From Helicovermis profundi (GTDB lineage: Bacteria; Bacillota; Clostridia; Peptostreptococcales; Acidaminobacteraceae): a stretch of 64,000 nt of DNA. The notes beneath the pieces were generated by a model. It was not told the DNA's origin and made no database searches. It was given only the letters and a program-made list of their open reading frames with translations. Each line of letters begins with the position of its first letter. Position 1 is the stretch's first letter. Both the position numbers and the translations under genes were made by a program. The stretch is from contig NZ_AP028654.1 in assembly GCF_033097505.1 (NCBI RefSeq), positions 1,322,001 to 1,386,000 of the forward strand, in the 5' to 3' direction. Positions 17,690 to 26,623 of the stretch are shown one piece after another.

Positions 17690-17724
17690 CTTAACTTGTC
17701 GCCATTTTGTCGCCACAAGTTAAG
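17690..17724. repeat. Inverted repeat holding a direct repeat, after darG
   Basis: Perfect 10-bp arms CTTAACTTGT (17690-17699) and ACAAGTTAAG (17715-17724). The loop region carries TGTCGCCA twice (17697-17704 and 17708-17715), a GC-rich island in very AT-rich DNA. There is no T run. It could be the darTG terminator or an integrase/excisionase arm site near the attachment site. Confidence 0.6.
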
Positions 17725-17853
17725 TTTATATAAATAATATTTAATTAATGTATGTTAATAAAATATATGTGATACAATTATAAACGTTGAAATTAATGTG
17801 TTTAGATTATAGTGTATTAATTGAAATAATTATGTGATAAACAATATTTCTAA

Positions 17854-17884
17854 TACAGAACCCGGCTTATAGACCTACTCACAT
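17854..17884 (+). other. Right attachment site (attR): isolated 3' end of rnpB (RNase P RNA, type A)
   Basis: The segment ACAGAACCCGGCTTATAGAC followed by CTACTCAC matches the conserved 3' end of type-A RNase P RNA. The ACAGAA..CCGGCTTA part is the 3' strand of helix P4 and the rest is the 3' strand of P1. None of the upstream RNase P core (for example GAGGAAAGTCC) is present in the 200 bp before it, so this is a fragment. Position right after prophage cargo and before host-like genes marks it as the duplicated end left by integration into rnpB. Confidence 0.75.
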
Positions 17885-17903
17885 ATTGAAAACATTATTT
17901 ATA

Positions 17904-17935
17904 AAGAAGTCCTAGTATAGGGACTTCTTTTTTAT
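17904..17935 (+). terminator. Terminator following the rnpB 3' fragment
   Basis: Stem AAGAAGTCC/GGACTTCTT with an 8-base loop and a T7 tail. It lies where the native rnpB terminator would be, which supports the view that the flanking DNA to the right is host DNA originally downstream of rnpB. The rest of the gap from 17651 to 18025 shows only AT-rich sequence. Confidence 0.85.
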
Positions 17936-18025
17936 TTACTATAAAACAAGCTGAAAAATTGATATACTAATATTATTAAGAACAACGCTAATTAAGAATT
18001 AAAAATAAAGTAGAAAGAGGCAAAA

Positions 18026-18967
18026 ATGTATTTAATGAATTTATCTAATAGTAATTATAGTTTAAATAAATTTGACTGCAATTGGAAAAATGTTGAAGAA
18101 TTTTTAAAGAAACATAGATTGGATGGTATTGAAATAATACTTCATGAGGAAGAAAATCTAAATAATATGCCTAGAAATATAGTAAAAGGAATGCATCTTA
18201 AATATTTTCCAACTTGGCTTGATAGATATTACTATGAAGAAAAAAACGAAAAAAAAATTGAAGATGATAAATCAAATAATACTCTAGTAAGTATTTTTAA
18301 AAATGAATTTAATAATGCTAAAAAACTTGGTGCAAAGTATATGGTCTACCATGTAAGCCATGTAACGGAAGAACACGCTTTTACTTTTGAGTTTGATTAT
18401 AGTGATGATGAAGTTCTTAGTGCTACTACAAATCTTGTAAATAAAGTTTTTGATGATGACAGTGAAATGCTTCTTTTATTTGAAAATTTATGGTGGCCTG
18501 GCTTAACATTACTAGATTCAAAAAAGGCAAAAAGATTTATGGATAGTATAAAATATAAGAACAAAGGAATAATGCTTGATTTGTCACATATGATGATTAC
18601 GAGTCCAAGTATTAAAACACCTAGAGAAGCATCAGATTATATTGTAAATAAAATTCAAGATCTCGGAGAAATTAAAGACTATATTAAAGGAATACATGTG
18701 AATTTATCTCTTCCAAGCACATATATGTCACAAAACCATAAAGAAAAGTATAAATTAATTTCTGAAATTATTGATGTTAAACAAAAATATATAAAAACAA
18801 TTGAACATATAAAAAAAATTGATTGGCACATCCCTTTTGATGACGAGAGCATAAGAAATATTATTCAATTAATAAAACCAGAGTACGTTGTTTATGAAGT
18901 ACTTGCGGATGAGTATAAGCAACTTGATGAATATATGAGGATTCAAAATATTGCAATTGGTAGATAA
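18026..18967 (+). CDS. TIM-barrel protein of the sugar phosphate isomerase / AP endonuclease 2 fold
   Basis: 313-aa protein with the pattern of an AP_endonuc_2 TIM barrel. Supporting motifs are LDGIEIIL (strand 1-2), GAKYMVYHVSHV near residue 105, LLLFENLWWPG with a metal-ligand-type Glu near residue 153, and IMLDLSHMMI near 190 (typical D-x-x-H metal pair). The exact substrate is unknown. It is followed 27 bases later by cbiK, so a role linked to tetrapyrrole or metal handling is possible but unproven. Good AGAAAGAGG before the ATG. Confidence 0.65.
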   Translation: MYLMNLSNSNYSLNKFDCNWKNVEEFLKKHRLDGIEIILHEEENLNNMPRNIVKGMHLKYFPTWLDRYYYEEKNEKKIEDDKSNNTLVSIFKNEFNNAKKLGAKYMVYHVSHVTEEHAFTFEFDYSDDEVLSATTNLVNKVFDDDSEMLLLFENLWWPGLTLLDSKKAKRFMDSIKYKNKGIMLDLSHMMITSPSIKTPREASDYIVNKIQDLGEIKDYIKGIHVNLSLPSTYMSQNHKEKYKLISEIIDVKQKYIKTIEHIKKIDWHIPFDDESIRNIIQLIKPEYVVYEVLADEYKQLDEYMRIQNIAIGR

Positions 18968-18994
18968 AAATAATAACTTTTAATAGGAGTAACT

Positions 18995-19780
18995 ATGAGA
19001 AAAGGTATTTTAATTGTAAGTTATGGAACTACAAATAAAGTAGCAAGAGAAAAATCTATTAATTTAATAGAAAATAAGATTGAGAAATTATACCCTAATT
19101 ATACTTTAAGAAGTGCTTTTACTTCAGAATATATCATAAAAAAAATAAAGAAAAATGAAAATATTAAAATTGACACTGTTATTAGTGCTCTAAAAAAGAT
19201 GATTGAATATGATTGTAAAGAAATATTCGTTTTACCCTTATTTATAACACCAGGAAATGAATATGAGAAAATTGAAAAAGCCACTACATTAATTAAAAAT
19301 AAATTTAAAGTAAAAATAATTCTAGGCTTACCACTATTACATGAAAAATGCGATTATAAAAAATTAATTAGTGCAGCTCTTAATAAAATTCCGATTAGAA
19401 AAAAAAATCAGTCAATTCTATTTATGGGGCATGGTACAAGTCATAATTCTAATAAGTACTATAGCGTGCTTCAAGAAAATATGTCTAGCGTTAGAAAAAA
19501 TGTTTTCATAGCAAATATTGATGGTGAACCTTATTTAGAAGATATTTTAAAAAAAATTGTGACTGAATACAAATCAATAATTATCGTGCCTTTTTTATTA
19601 GTTGCTGGAAATCACGTTTTAAAGGATATGATAGGCAAAGAAAATTCTTTTAAATCCATTCTAGAAAAAAATGGTCTCGAAGTTGAGGTCCTTTTAGAAG
19701 GCTTAGGGGAAAATAACTTGGTACAAGATATTTTTATAGAATTGCTAGAGAAAATGTTAAATACAGAACATTATATATAA
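18995..19780 (+). CDS. cbiK: Anaerobic sirohydrochlorin cobaltochelatase CbiK
   Basis: 261-aa class II chelatase that inserts Co2+ (or Ni2+/Fe2+ in relatives) into sirohydrochlorin. Metal-binding His residues are H146 in FMGHGTSH and H207 in VAGNHVLKDM, matching the active-site pair of CbiK. The N-terminus ILIVSYGTTN is also typical. Usual family length. No other cobalamin gene is in the window, so it either serves a remote pathway or a different metal. TAGGAG before the ATG. Confidence 0.9.
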   Translation: MRKGILIVSYGTTNKVAREKSINLIENKIEKLYPNYTLRSAFTSEYIIKKIKKNENIKIDTVISALKKMIEYDCKEIFVLPLFITPGNEYEKIEKATTLIKNKFKVKIILGLPLLHEKCDYKKLISAALNKIPIRKKNQSILFMGHGTSHNSNKYYSVLQENMSSVRKNVFIANIDGEPYLEDILKKIVTEYKSIIIVPFLLVAGNHVLKDMIGKENSFKSILEKNGLEVEVLLEGLGENNLVQDIFIELLEKMLNTEHYI

Positions 19781-19846
19781 TTACTATTGCTAATATTTAT
19801 ATTATAAAATAAAATAATATAAAACTTTATTAAAAAGGAGTAGCTG

Positions 19847-20302
19847 ATGATAATTAATGGAAAGGTTCTTTCGATAAATATAAGTGAAACCAAAGGAGTA
19901 ATTAAAAATCCAATGAATGCAGGAGAATTTATTGAAAATTTTGGATTAAAAGATGATGCTCATTCAGGCAAATGGCATAGACAAGTTAGTCTACTTGGGG
20001 TAGAAAGCATTAATAAAATGATTGAAATGGGTGTAAAAAATTTATCTTTTGGAAAATTTGCTGAAAATATTACTACAGAGGGAATAAGGCTTTATGAAAT
20101 TCCTGTAGGAACAAAAATTAAAATAGGAGAAACTATTCATGAAATAACTCAAATTGGTAAAGAATGCCATACGGGTTGTGCTATTAAAAATCAAGTTGGA
20201 AAATGTGTAATGCCAAAAGAAGGTGTGTTTTCAAGAGTGCTTAAAGGTGGAATTATTAAAATTGGAGATATTATAGAAGAATACTGTGATAAAGCGGTAT
20301 AA
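19847..20302 (+). CDS. MOSC domain protein
   Basis: 151-aa single-domain MOSC protein (molybdenum cofactor sulfurase C-terminal domain). Visible are GLKDDAHSGKWHRQVSLL, FAENITTEGI, PVGTKIKIGE and the Cys-containing GKECHTGC region near residues 104-115. Such stand-alone proteins are thought to move sulfur or to process Mo/W cofactor; substrate not known. The molybdenum hydroxylase genes lie 2.5 kb downstream, so a cofactor link is plausible. AAAGGAG before the ATG. Confidence 0.85.
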   Translation: MIINGKVLSINISETKGVIKNPMNAGEFIENFGLKDDAHSGKWHRQVSLLGVESINKMIEMGVKNLSFGKFAENITTEGIRLYEIPVGTKIKIGETIHEITQIGKECHTGCAIKNQVGKCVMPKEGVFSRVLKGGIIKIGDIIEEYCDKAV

Positions 20303-20360
20303 ATCTATTACAAAATAGTTAAATAATTATTTATTTTATAATAAATAATTATTTCTATAG

Positions 20361-20377
20361 TATACTAAATTAGTATA
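20361..20377. promoter_or_regulatory. Palindrome upstream of lipoprotein gene
   Basis: TATACTAA-A-TTAGTATA, a perfect 8-bp palindrome with a 1-base centre, 51 bases before the lipoprotein ATG. The position suits an operator or promoter. A palindrome with the same TATACTAA/TTAGTATA ends lies before gldA at 40081. Confidence 0.4.
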
Positions 20378-20427
20378 AAATTTAAATTATAAATAGAAGA
20401 CTAATTGATATTATAGAGGAGTTTGAA

Positions 20428-21468
20428 ATGAAATATACTAAATATGTTGCAATAATTTTATCTGTTACACTTATATTAACAGCTTGCGGTTCTAATACAA
20501 TTGCTAGTAATAAAGAAATTGATAAAACTGAAACTACGGTTGATAAGGTGAATTCTAGTGATTCAGAAACTGCTAATAATGAATTGAAAATTAAAGATAG
20601 CCAAACTATAAAAAAGGAATTTGATGAACTACTAAATAAAAATGGTAATATAAAAGAAATCAATTTGTATATAAGAGAAAATATAGAATTTGCAGATAAG
20701 GTATTAGCTGATTATTTAGTTGAAAATATGATTAAAAAACTTGAGGAAAATCAATCTAATGAAATTGACAACTTTTTTAGTGATGATACAGTAGAAATTC
20801 AAAACATACTAAGTAAAATTATCGATAGTAATTTCAAAGATTTAGAAAAAAAATATATACTTTCTGGGAACAAAAAATCGGAAATATTAAAATATATTGA
20901 TAAAGCTAATTTGAATACATTAGTTAAAAATACTTTCCAAAAAGGATATGCACTGTATAGTAGTGAAGGATCATATTATCCAGTGGTAGATTATCAAATT
21001 TTAAATGAAGACTATTCAAAATACACTAGTAAAACTATGAAAGAATATTTAAACATAATGAGTGATTTAATGCTTAATACTACAACGGTTGAAGAGTATT
21101 TGGCAATAGATATTAATACGCTTGCAAGACGAGCTTTATCTTATGAAAATTTTATCATCAAAAATCCAAATTTTGTATTTATAGATGTAATGAAATCTAA
21201 TTATATGGTTTGTTTATGGAAGCTTGTTAGTCCAAATATTTTTGATGGAACTTTAGATAATGATTTTAAAATGACTGATGCGACAAGAAAAGCATATGAA
21301 GAGATTTTAAGTGGAAATGATAGTATTACAAAAGAATCGGTTCAAAAAATTTTAGAATTTGAAAAAGCAAATAACGGAGTTTTTGGATCATATAAAGATA
21401 TGGATAAATTTATGAATTTTAGTAATTCGGTAGAAGAAGATGCAAAGCTTAAGTTAAATGTAAAATAG
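20428..21468 (+). CDS. Lipoprotein of unknown function
   Basis: 346-aa protein with a classic lipoprotein signal: basic start, hydrophobic stretch (residues 6-17) and lipobox LTAC with Cys20. A Ser/Thr/Asn/Glu-rich linker (about 21-55) follows, then a helical, Lys/Asp/Asn-rich domain of about 290 residues that I do not recognise. It would be anchored on the outer face of the membrane. GAGGAG lies before the ATG. It is 10 bases from an MFS-type transporter gene, so the two may work together. Confidence 0.75.
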   Translation: MKYTKYVAIILSVTLILTACGSNTIASNKEIDKTETTVDKVNSSDSETANNELKIKDSQTIKKEFDELLNKNGNIKEINLYIRENIEFADKVLADYLVENMIKKLEENQSNEIDNFFSDDTVEIQNILSKIIDSNFKDLEKKYILSGNKKSEILKYIDKANLNTLVKNTFQKGYALYSSEGSYYPVVDYQILNEDYSKYTSKTMKEYLNIMSDLMLNTTTVEEYLAIDINTLARRALSYENFIIKNPNFVFIDVMKSNYMVCLWKLVSPNIFDGTLDNDFKMTDATRKAYEEILSGNDSITKESVQKILEFEKANNGVFGSYKDMDKFMNFSNSVEEDAKLKLNVK

Positions 21469-21478
21469 AAAGGAAAAT

Positions 21479-22621
21479 ATGAAAAAATCAGCTAAGCAAA
21501 TGATAGCCATGAGGACCATATATTCTATTTTTAAAACGTTTGTGCTAATTTTTGTAAATATATATTTATGGAAATCAGGCAAGGACATTAAATCAGTAGC
21601 AATTTTTAATATATTTAATTATATTGGTGCTACTATTTCTTTTTATGCAGCAAATAGAGTAGCCGTAAAAAACAATAAATATAATTATATATTTTCATCT
21701 ATGTCCTTTATTGGATTATTTTTACTTGCCGTTATTTTAGGAACTGATTTATCAAAATATGCAATTATAATTGGATTTTTAGGTGGATTTGGAGATGGTT
21801 TTTTCTTTTTCAACCTAAATACATTTCAGGCTTTAGAACTCGATAAAGATGAAATTGATCAATTTATGAGTATGATGGGTGTTTTTTCAAAATTCACAAA
21901 TATTGCTGCTCCAATCATAACTGGTGTTATAATTGAATTATATGGTTTTAAATTTATGGTTATTATTCTAATAATTTTAGTAATGATTCAGTTTGTACTA
22001 TCTCTTATGATGCCAAGTAATAGGATTAAAACTGTTGGTAAAATAAATTTTAATAAACTAAAAACAAGAAAAAACTTTAGAAAAATATTATTGACTCATT
22101 CAATCAGAGCGCCATATAGTCAATTTACAATTCTGGCAAATAGTGTATTTATTTTCACCTTTGTTGGTAGCGAGTCAATTATGGGGATGTTAAACTCTAT
22201 TTTTTCAGTGGCTTCAATAATATTATTTGTTACATATAGATATATGCAACGTTTTTATTCAAAACGGAAACTTATGTTTATAGGTGCTATAGGACATTCT
22301 CTAGCCATGCTTGTATTATTTAAAGCAAGCTTTATTACTTTTGTTATTTATAGTGTTGCCATTTCATTTGGAACTGCTTTTTTTAGCACACCACTTACAG
22401 GTATTCAAGTCCATACAGCAAAAAAATATTCTGAAACACAAGAAGAAATGCTTGGAAATTTAATGTCTAGAGTTATTATGTTAACTTTGGGAAGAAGTAG
22501 TTTTTATTTACTAATATTACTATTTTACAAAGACTTAAATTCTAATATTTTTATTGTATTTGTTCTGTACAATATGATTTCACCATTAATTTCATATTTT
22601 TTAGTAAAAGACGAAATATAA
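21479..22621 (+). CDS. MFS-type membrane transporter
   Basis: 380-aa integral membrane protein with about 11-12 membrane helices. It has the MFS pattern of short loops with a basic segment after helix 2 (AANRVAVKNNKYN) and GGFGDGFFFFNLN in the middle of the first half. The substrate cannot be told. It starts 10 bases after the lipoprotein stop with AAAGGAA upstream and ends at a strong terminator. Confidence 0.75.
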   Translation: MKKSAKQMIAMRTIYSIFKTFVLIFVNIYLWKSGKDIKSVAIFNIFNYIGATISFYAANRVAVKNNKYNYIFSSMSFIGLFLLAVILGTDLSKYAIIIGFLGGFGDGFFFFNLNTFQALELDKDEIDQFMSMMGVFSKFTNIAAPIITGVIIELYGFKFMVIILIILVMIQFVLSLMMPSNRIKTVGKINFNKLKTRKNFRKILLTHSIRAPYSQFTILANSVFIFTFVGSESIMGMLNSIFSVASIILFVTYRYMQRFYSKRKLMFIGAIGHSLAMLVLFKASFITFVIYSVAISFGTAFFSTPLTGIQVHTAKKYSETQEEMLGNLMSRVIMLTLGRSSFYLLILLFYKDLNSNIFIVFVLYNMISPLISYFLVKDEI

Positions 22622-22651
22622 CAAAAGCTCATTTTAATAATGAGCTTTTGT
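22621..22651. terminator. Terminator after MFS gene (symmetrical)
   Basis: Perfect 13-bp stem ACAAAAGCTCATT/AATGAGCTTTTGT with a 5-base loop, overlapping the transporter stop. The A-rich start and T-rich end allow use in both directions. Confidence 0.85.
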
Positions 22652-22784
22652 TATATAGTAACTAAGCTTTATTAAAAGTTTACTGAAAATTTGGAGTTTT
22701 TAGACAAAGGCTATAATTTAAATGAATTGAATATATATTAAGTAAGAGTAATATATATGTATATGATTAGTGGAGGTGTAATTT

Positions 22785-23615
22785 TTGAAAGATTTTGAAT
22801 ATTTTAAAGTTGAAAGTTTAAAAGAAGCAAGTGAACTATTATTAAAGTATGACGGTGAGGGGCATATTATAAACGGTGGAACTGACTTATTAATAAGATT
22901 AAGGGAAGGAATTACAAAACCAAATGCGGTTATCGATATTAAAGGAATTGAAGAATTAAACAAAATTCTTATAAATGAAGATAGCTTATTTATAGGAGCT
23001 TGTGTGAATTTAAATGAAATTGCAAGAAATAGAAAAATTAAAGAATTGTATCCCTTCTTTGCAGATTCTGCTATTTCAGTTGCTTCTAATCAAGTTAGAA
23101 ATAGAGCGACTTGCATTGGGAATGTTTGTAATGCGTCTCCATTAGCTGATACGGCAACACCGTTAATGGCACTTGATGCAGAAGTTATTATTTATGGTCC
23201 AGAAGGCGAAAAAATAGTTCCAATTACAGAGTTTTTTGTATTTGTTAGAAAAACTGTTTTAAAAACTGGAGAAATTGTAAAAGGTATTAGAATTAATCAT
23301 AGAGAAAATGTTAAAGGTAGTTTTTCAAAACTTGCTAGAAGAAAAGAAGTAGATTTATCTTTAGTATGTTCTAGCGTTGTTAAAGTTGGGTCTGAATTCA
23401 AAGTTAGTTTTGGAGCAGTTGCTCCAACTCCTGTTAGATTAAGTAAAACAGAAGAGTTTTTAAATAATAAAGAACTTACAGATGAAGTAATTAATGAAGC
23501 GTGTAATATAGCAACAAGTGAAGTTGCACCTATAAGTGATATAAGGGCATCAAAAGAATATAGAACTGAAATGGTTGAAGTACTTCTTAGAAGAGGTCTT
23601 AATAAAATAAAGTAA
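22785..23615 (+). CDS. Xanthine dehydrogenase-type FAD-binding subunit
   Basis: 276-aa medium subunit of a molybdenum hydroxylase (XdhB/CoxM type). It carries FAD and passes electrons from the 2Fe-2S centres to the acceptor. The PCMH-type FAD site is seen as INGGTDLLIRLREG (near residue 28) and SNQVRNRATCIGNVCNASPLAD (residues 102-123). The CO-dehydrogenase flavoprotein C-terminal domain ends the protein (VSFGAVAPTPVRL). TTG start behind TGGAGGTG. First gene of the three-gene set; a TATAAT at 22712 may be its -10 box. Confidence 0.92.
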   Translation: MKDFEYFKVESLKEASELLLKYDGEGHIINGGTDLLIRLREGITKPNAVIDIKGIEELNKILINEDSLFIGACVNLNEIARNRKIKELYPFFADSAISVASNQVRNRATCIGNVCNASPLADTATPLMALDAEVIIYGPEGEKIVPITEFFVFVRKTVLKTGEIVKGIRINHRENVKGSFSKLARRKEVDLSLVCSSVVKVGSEFKVSFGAVAPTPVRLSKTEEFLNNKELTDEVINEACNIATSEVAPISDIRASKEYRTEMVEVLLRRGLNKIK

Positions 23616-23627
23616 GGAGGCATTAAA

Positions 23628-24101
23628 TTGAAATATAAAGTAAAATTTACTTTGAATAATGAAGAAGTTGAACACTATGTGGATACAAATATGACATTAC
23701 TTAAAATGTTAAGGGAAGATTTTGATATGACAGGAGCAAAAGAAGGTTGTGGTGCTGGTGAATGTGGCGCATGTACAGTTATTATGGACGGAGAAGCTAT
23801 TAATTCTTGTTTGGTACTTGCACCAGAAGTAGATGGAAGAGAAATTCTTACAATTGAGGGGCTAGGCAAAGATGATAAATTAGATCCTATGCAAGAAACA
23901 TTTATTGAACATGCTGCACTTCAATGTGGTTATTGTACACCAGGTATGATACTTAGTGCAAAAGACTTACTTAAAAACAATCCTAATCCAACTAGAGATG
24001 AGATTAAAGAAGGCATGAGCGGAAACTTATGTAGATGCACGGGCTATAAAAAAATTGTTGATGCAATTGAAGATGTTGCGTCAAAAAATACAGAGAAGTA
24101 G
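23628..24101 (+). CDS. Xanthine dehydrogenase-type [2Fe-2S] subunit
   Basis: 157-aa small subunit with two [2Fe-2S] clusters (XdhC/CoxS type). The plant-ferredoxin-like cluster uses GCGAGECGACTV (near residues 44-55) with a further Cys in INSCLVL. The second uses CGYCTPG and GNLCRCTGY (near residues 103-140). It links the molybdenum site to the flavin. TTG start behind AAGGAGG, 12 bases after the FAD subunit gene. Confidence 0.95.
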   Translation: MKYKVKFTLNNEEVEHYVDTNMTLLKMLREDFDMTGAKEGCGAGECGACTVIMDGEAINSCLVLAPEVDGREILTIEGLGKDDKLDPMQETFIEHAALQCGYCTPGMILSAKDLLKNNPNPTRDEIKEGMSGNLCRCTGYKKIVDAIEDVASKNTEK

Positions 24102-24112
24102 GAGGGATAAAA

Positions 24113-26434
24113 TTGAAATATGTAGGAAAGAGTGTTGAAAGAGTTGATGGACTAAAAAAAGTTACAGGATCGCTTAAATATGTTGATGATATGAAATTTT
24201 CAAAAACACTTTATGCAGCAGTGAAAAGAAGTCCTCATGCTCATGCAAAAATAGTAAATATAGATTATAGCAAAGCTTTAGAATTAAGAGGCGTTAAAGA
24301 TATTATTACAGGAGAACATTATGCTAAACGTGGTGGACTCTATTTAGAAGATAAAAACTTTTTAGCAGTTGGTAAAGCAAGGTATAGAGGTGAAGCTGTT
24401 GTTGCGGTTGCAGCAATTAGTGAAAATATCGCAAAAGAAGCTGTTGAACTAATTGAAGTTGAATATGAAATTCTTCCAGCTGTTACAAATCCAATTGATG
24501 GTATGAAAGAAAATTCTCCTTTAGTTCATCCAGATTTAGGAGATTATAAATGGGCACCTGTGTTTTTCCCAAAACCAGGAACTAATATTAGTAACCACTA
24601 TAAATTAAGAAAAGGTGATATTGATAAAGCTTTTGAAGTAGCAGATTTAGTTGTAGAAAACGAATTTCATATCCCTCATATACAACATGTTCCGATTGAA
24701 AACCATAGTGCAGTAGCAAAAATGGATATGGGTGGATTTCTAACAGTATGGGCAAGCTGTCAATCACCTTATGCAGTAAGGGAAGCTCTTGGAACAGCAT
24801 TTGATGTACCGCTTAATAAAATAAGAATAATTTCTCCAGCGGTCGGAGGTGGATTTGGTTCAAAAGCGGGAACAACTCTTGAAGGAATTATAATACCACT
24901 TGCAATGAGAAATAAAGAGTGGGCAATAAAATTAACTTATTCAAGAGAAGATGAATTTCAAAATGCTTATGTAAGGCAAGGTCTTTATGAAACTATTAAA
25001 ACCGCGGTTAGAAAAGATGGTAAAATTTTAGGCGTTAAGAATGAATTTGTTTGGGACGCTGGTGCCTATAATGAATATGGTGTGAATGTCACAAAAGCAA
25101 CAGGATATGCATCTCCTGGACCTTATGATATAGAAAATATCTGGACTGATTCTTACTGTGTATATACAAACCATCCTGTAGGAGGACCTTATAGAGGGTT
25201 TGGTATGAGTGAAATTCATTATGGTATTGAGCAAAACCTTGATATAATAGCACATAAATTAGGTATTTCTCCAATTGAAATAAGAAGAATTAATGGTATG
25301 AAACCAGGTGGAACTACTGGTACAGGAGAAGTGGTTGATGTTTCAGGTCTTATGGAATGTATTGATCAGACTGAAAAGGATATAGAACTCGGAATTAAAA
25401 CATATTCGAGTGAAGCTCATAAAGTTAGAGGAAAAGGTATTGCGTGTGGTTGGAAAGCACCATCAATGCCAAATAATGCAGCATCTTCAGCAGTGATAAA
25501 ATTAAATGAAGATGGATCAGCGCATTTACTTGTAAGTGCACAAGATATTGGACAGGGTTCAGATACTGTAATGACACAATTTGCATCTGAAATATTATCT
25601 ATTCCACCAGAAAAAATAACTATAAAAACTGGTGATACAGATCATACGCCATATGAGTGGCAAACAGTAGCTAGTAGAATAACGTATTCGGCTGGAAATG
25701 CTGTTTTAAAAGCAGCTAAAGATGTTAAAGAACAACTTATTGAACTTGCACAAATTAAGCTCGGAATATATAAAAGAGATTTAGAACTTAAAGACGGTTA
25801 TGTTGTTTCTAAAATATATCCAGATAGAAAAGTACCATTTTCTGATCTTGCAACAGGACTCACTATGCCAGATGGTTCAGGAATTCATGGGCCAATTATT
25901 GGTAGAGGAGCTTTTATACCACCAAATATTAGAGATGCAGATAAAAAAACTGGTCTTGGGGATCATCCAGTTGTCTTTTGGACTTATGGAGCTCAGGGTG
26001 CTGAAATAGAAGTAGATACAGAAACTGGACATATTAAAGTCCTTAAAGTGTCATCTTGCTTTGACGTTGGAAAAGTAGTTAATCCAAAATTAATTGAAGG
26101 ACAAATAGAAGGTGCAATTATGCAAGGCTTAGGTTCAGTTCTATTTGAAGAATTAATATTAAAAGATGGAAAATTATTAAATCCATCATTTGTTGATTAC
26201 AAAATTCCAACATTTGATGATATGCCTGAGATGATAGTGAAATTTGTTGAAAATCCTGAAGAAACAGGTCCTTTTGGTGCTAGGGCAATTGCAGAACCAG
26301 CTATGGTTCCTTCAGCTCCAGTTATTGCTAATGCACTTTATGATGCGCTTGGTATTCGTATAAAAAGTATGCCTTTAACTTCAGAAAAAGTATTAAATGC
26401 ATTAAAAGAAAAAAGAAAAAACGAAAAATTATAA
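24113..26434 (+). CDS. Xanthine dehydrogenase-type molybdenum-binding subunit
   Basis: 773-aa catalytic subunit that hydroxylates a carbon next to nitrogen in a heterocycle, using water. The N-terminal a/b hammerhead domain is at about 20-130. The Mo-pterin-binding domain follows, with PAVGGGFGSKAG (near 242), GGPYRGFGMSE (near 358), AQDIGQGSDTV and GARAIAEPAMVPSAP (near 727), where the Glu is the expected catalytic base. Typical length. TTG start behind GGAGGG. Xanthine dehydrogenase is the closest well-known type, but hypoxanthine, nicotinate or other rings cannot be excluded. Confidence 0.92.
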   Translation: MKYVGKSVERVDGLKKVTGSLKYVDDMKFSKTLYAAVKRSPHAHAKIVNIDYSKALELRGVKDIITGEHYAKRGGLYLEDKNFLAVGKARYRGEAVVAVAAISENIAKEAVELIEVEYEILPAVTNPIDGMKENSPLVHPDLGDYKWAPVFFPKPGTNISNHYKLRKGDIDKAFEVADLVVENEFHIPHIQHVPIENHSAVAKMDMGGFLTVWASCQSPYAVREALGTAFDVPLNKIRIISPAVGGGFGSKAGTTLEGIIIPLAMRNKEWAIKLTYSREDEFQNAYVRQGLYETIKTAVRKDGKILGVKNEFVWDAGAYNEYGVNVTKATGYASPGPYDIENIWTDSYCVYTNHPVGGPYRGFGMSEIHYGIEQNLDIIAHKLGISPIEIRRINGMKPGGTTGTGEVVDVSGLMECIDQTEKDIELGIKTYSSEAHKVRGKGIACGWKAPSMPNNAASSAVIKLNEDGSAHLLVSAQDIGQGSDTVMTQFASEILSIPPEKITIKTGDTDHTPYEWQTVASRITYSAGNAVLKAAKDVKEQLIELAQIKLGIYKRDLELKDGYVVSKIYPDRKVPFSDLATGLTMPDGSGIHGPIIGRGAFIPPNIRDADKKTGLGDHPVVFWTYGAQGAEIEVDTETGHIKVLKVSSCFDVGKVVNPKLIEGQIEGAIMQGLGSVLFEELILKDGKLLNPSFVDYKIPTFDDMPEMIVKFVENPEETGPFGARAIAEPAMVPSAPVIANALYDALGIRIKSMPLTSEKVLNALKEKRKNEKL

Positions 26435-26459
26435 TATTAAATAATAAACAACAGTAAAA

Positions 26460-26500
26460 CTATATTTGTAGAATTAATTTTATTGGTTCTACAAATATAG
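26460..26500. repeat. Inverted repeat between molybdenum hydroxylase and permease genes
   Basis: Perfect 14-bp arms CTATATTTGTAGAA (26460-26473) and TTCTACAAATATAG (26487-26500) with a 13-base loop. No T run follows, so it is a weak terminator candidate or an operator/RNA element upstream of the permease. A TATAAT box at 26510 lies just after it. Confidence 0.55.
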
Positions 26501-26529
26501 CAATTATGCTATAATTTTAAAGGTTTATA

Positions 26530-26576
26530 TTTTGCAAATTTGTTTAATGAATTTATTTTTTTTATTATTTGCAAAA
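26530..26576. repeat. Second inverted repeat in the permease leader
   Basis: Arms TTTTGCAAAT (26530-26539) and ATTTGCAAAA (26567-26576) with a 27-base loop that includes a T8 run. It lies 48 bases before the permease ATG. It could be a regulator site or part of a leader RNA; it matches no riboswitch known to me. Confidence 0.4.
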
Positions 26577-26623
26577 ATAATATAACGAGAGATGGGGGTA
26601 AATAATTTTAAAAGGGGTGTAAT

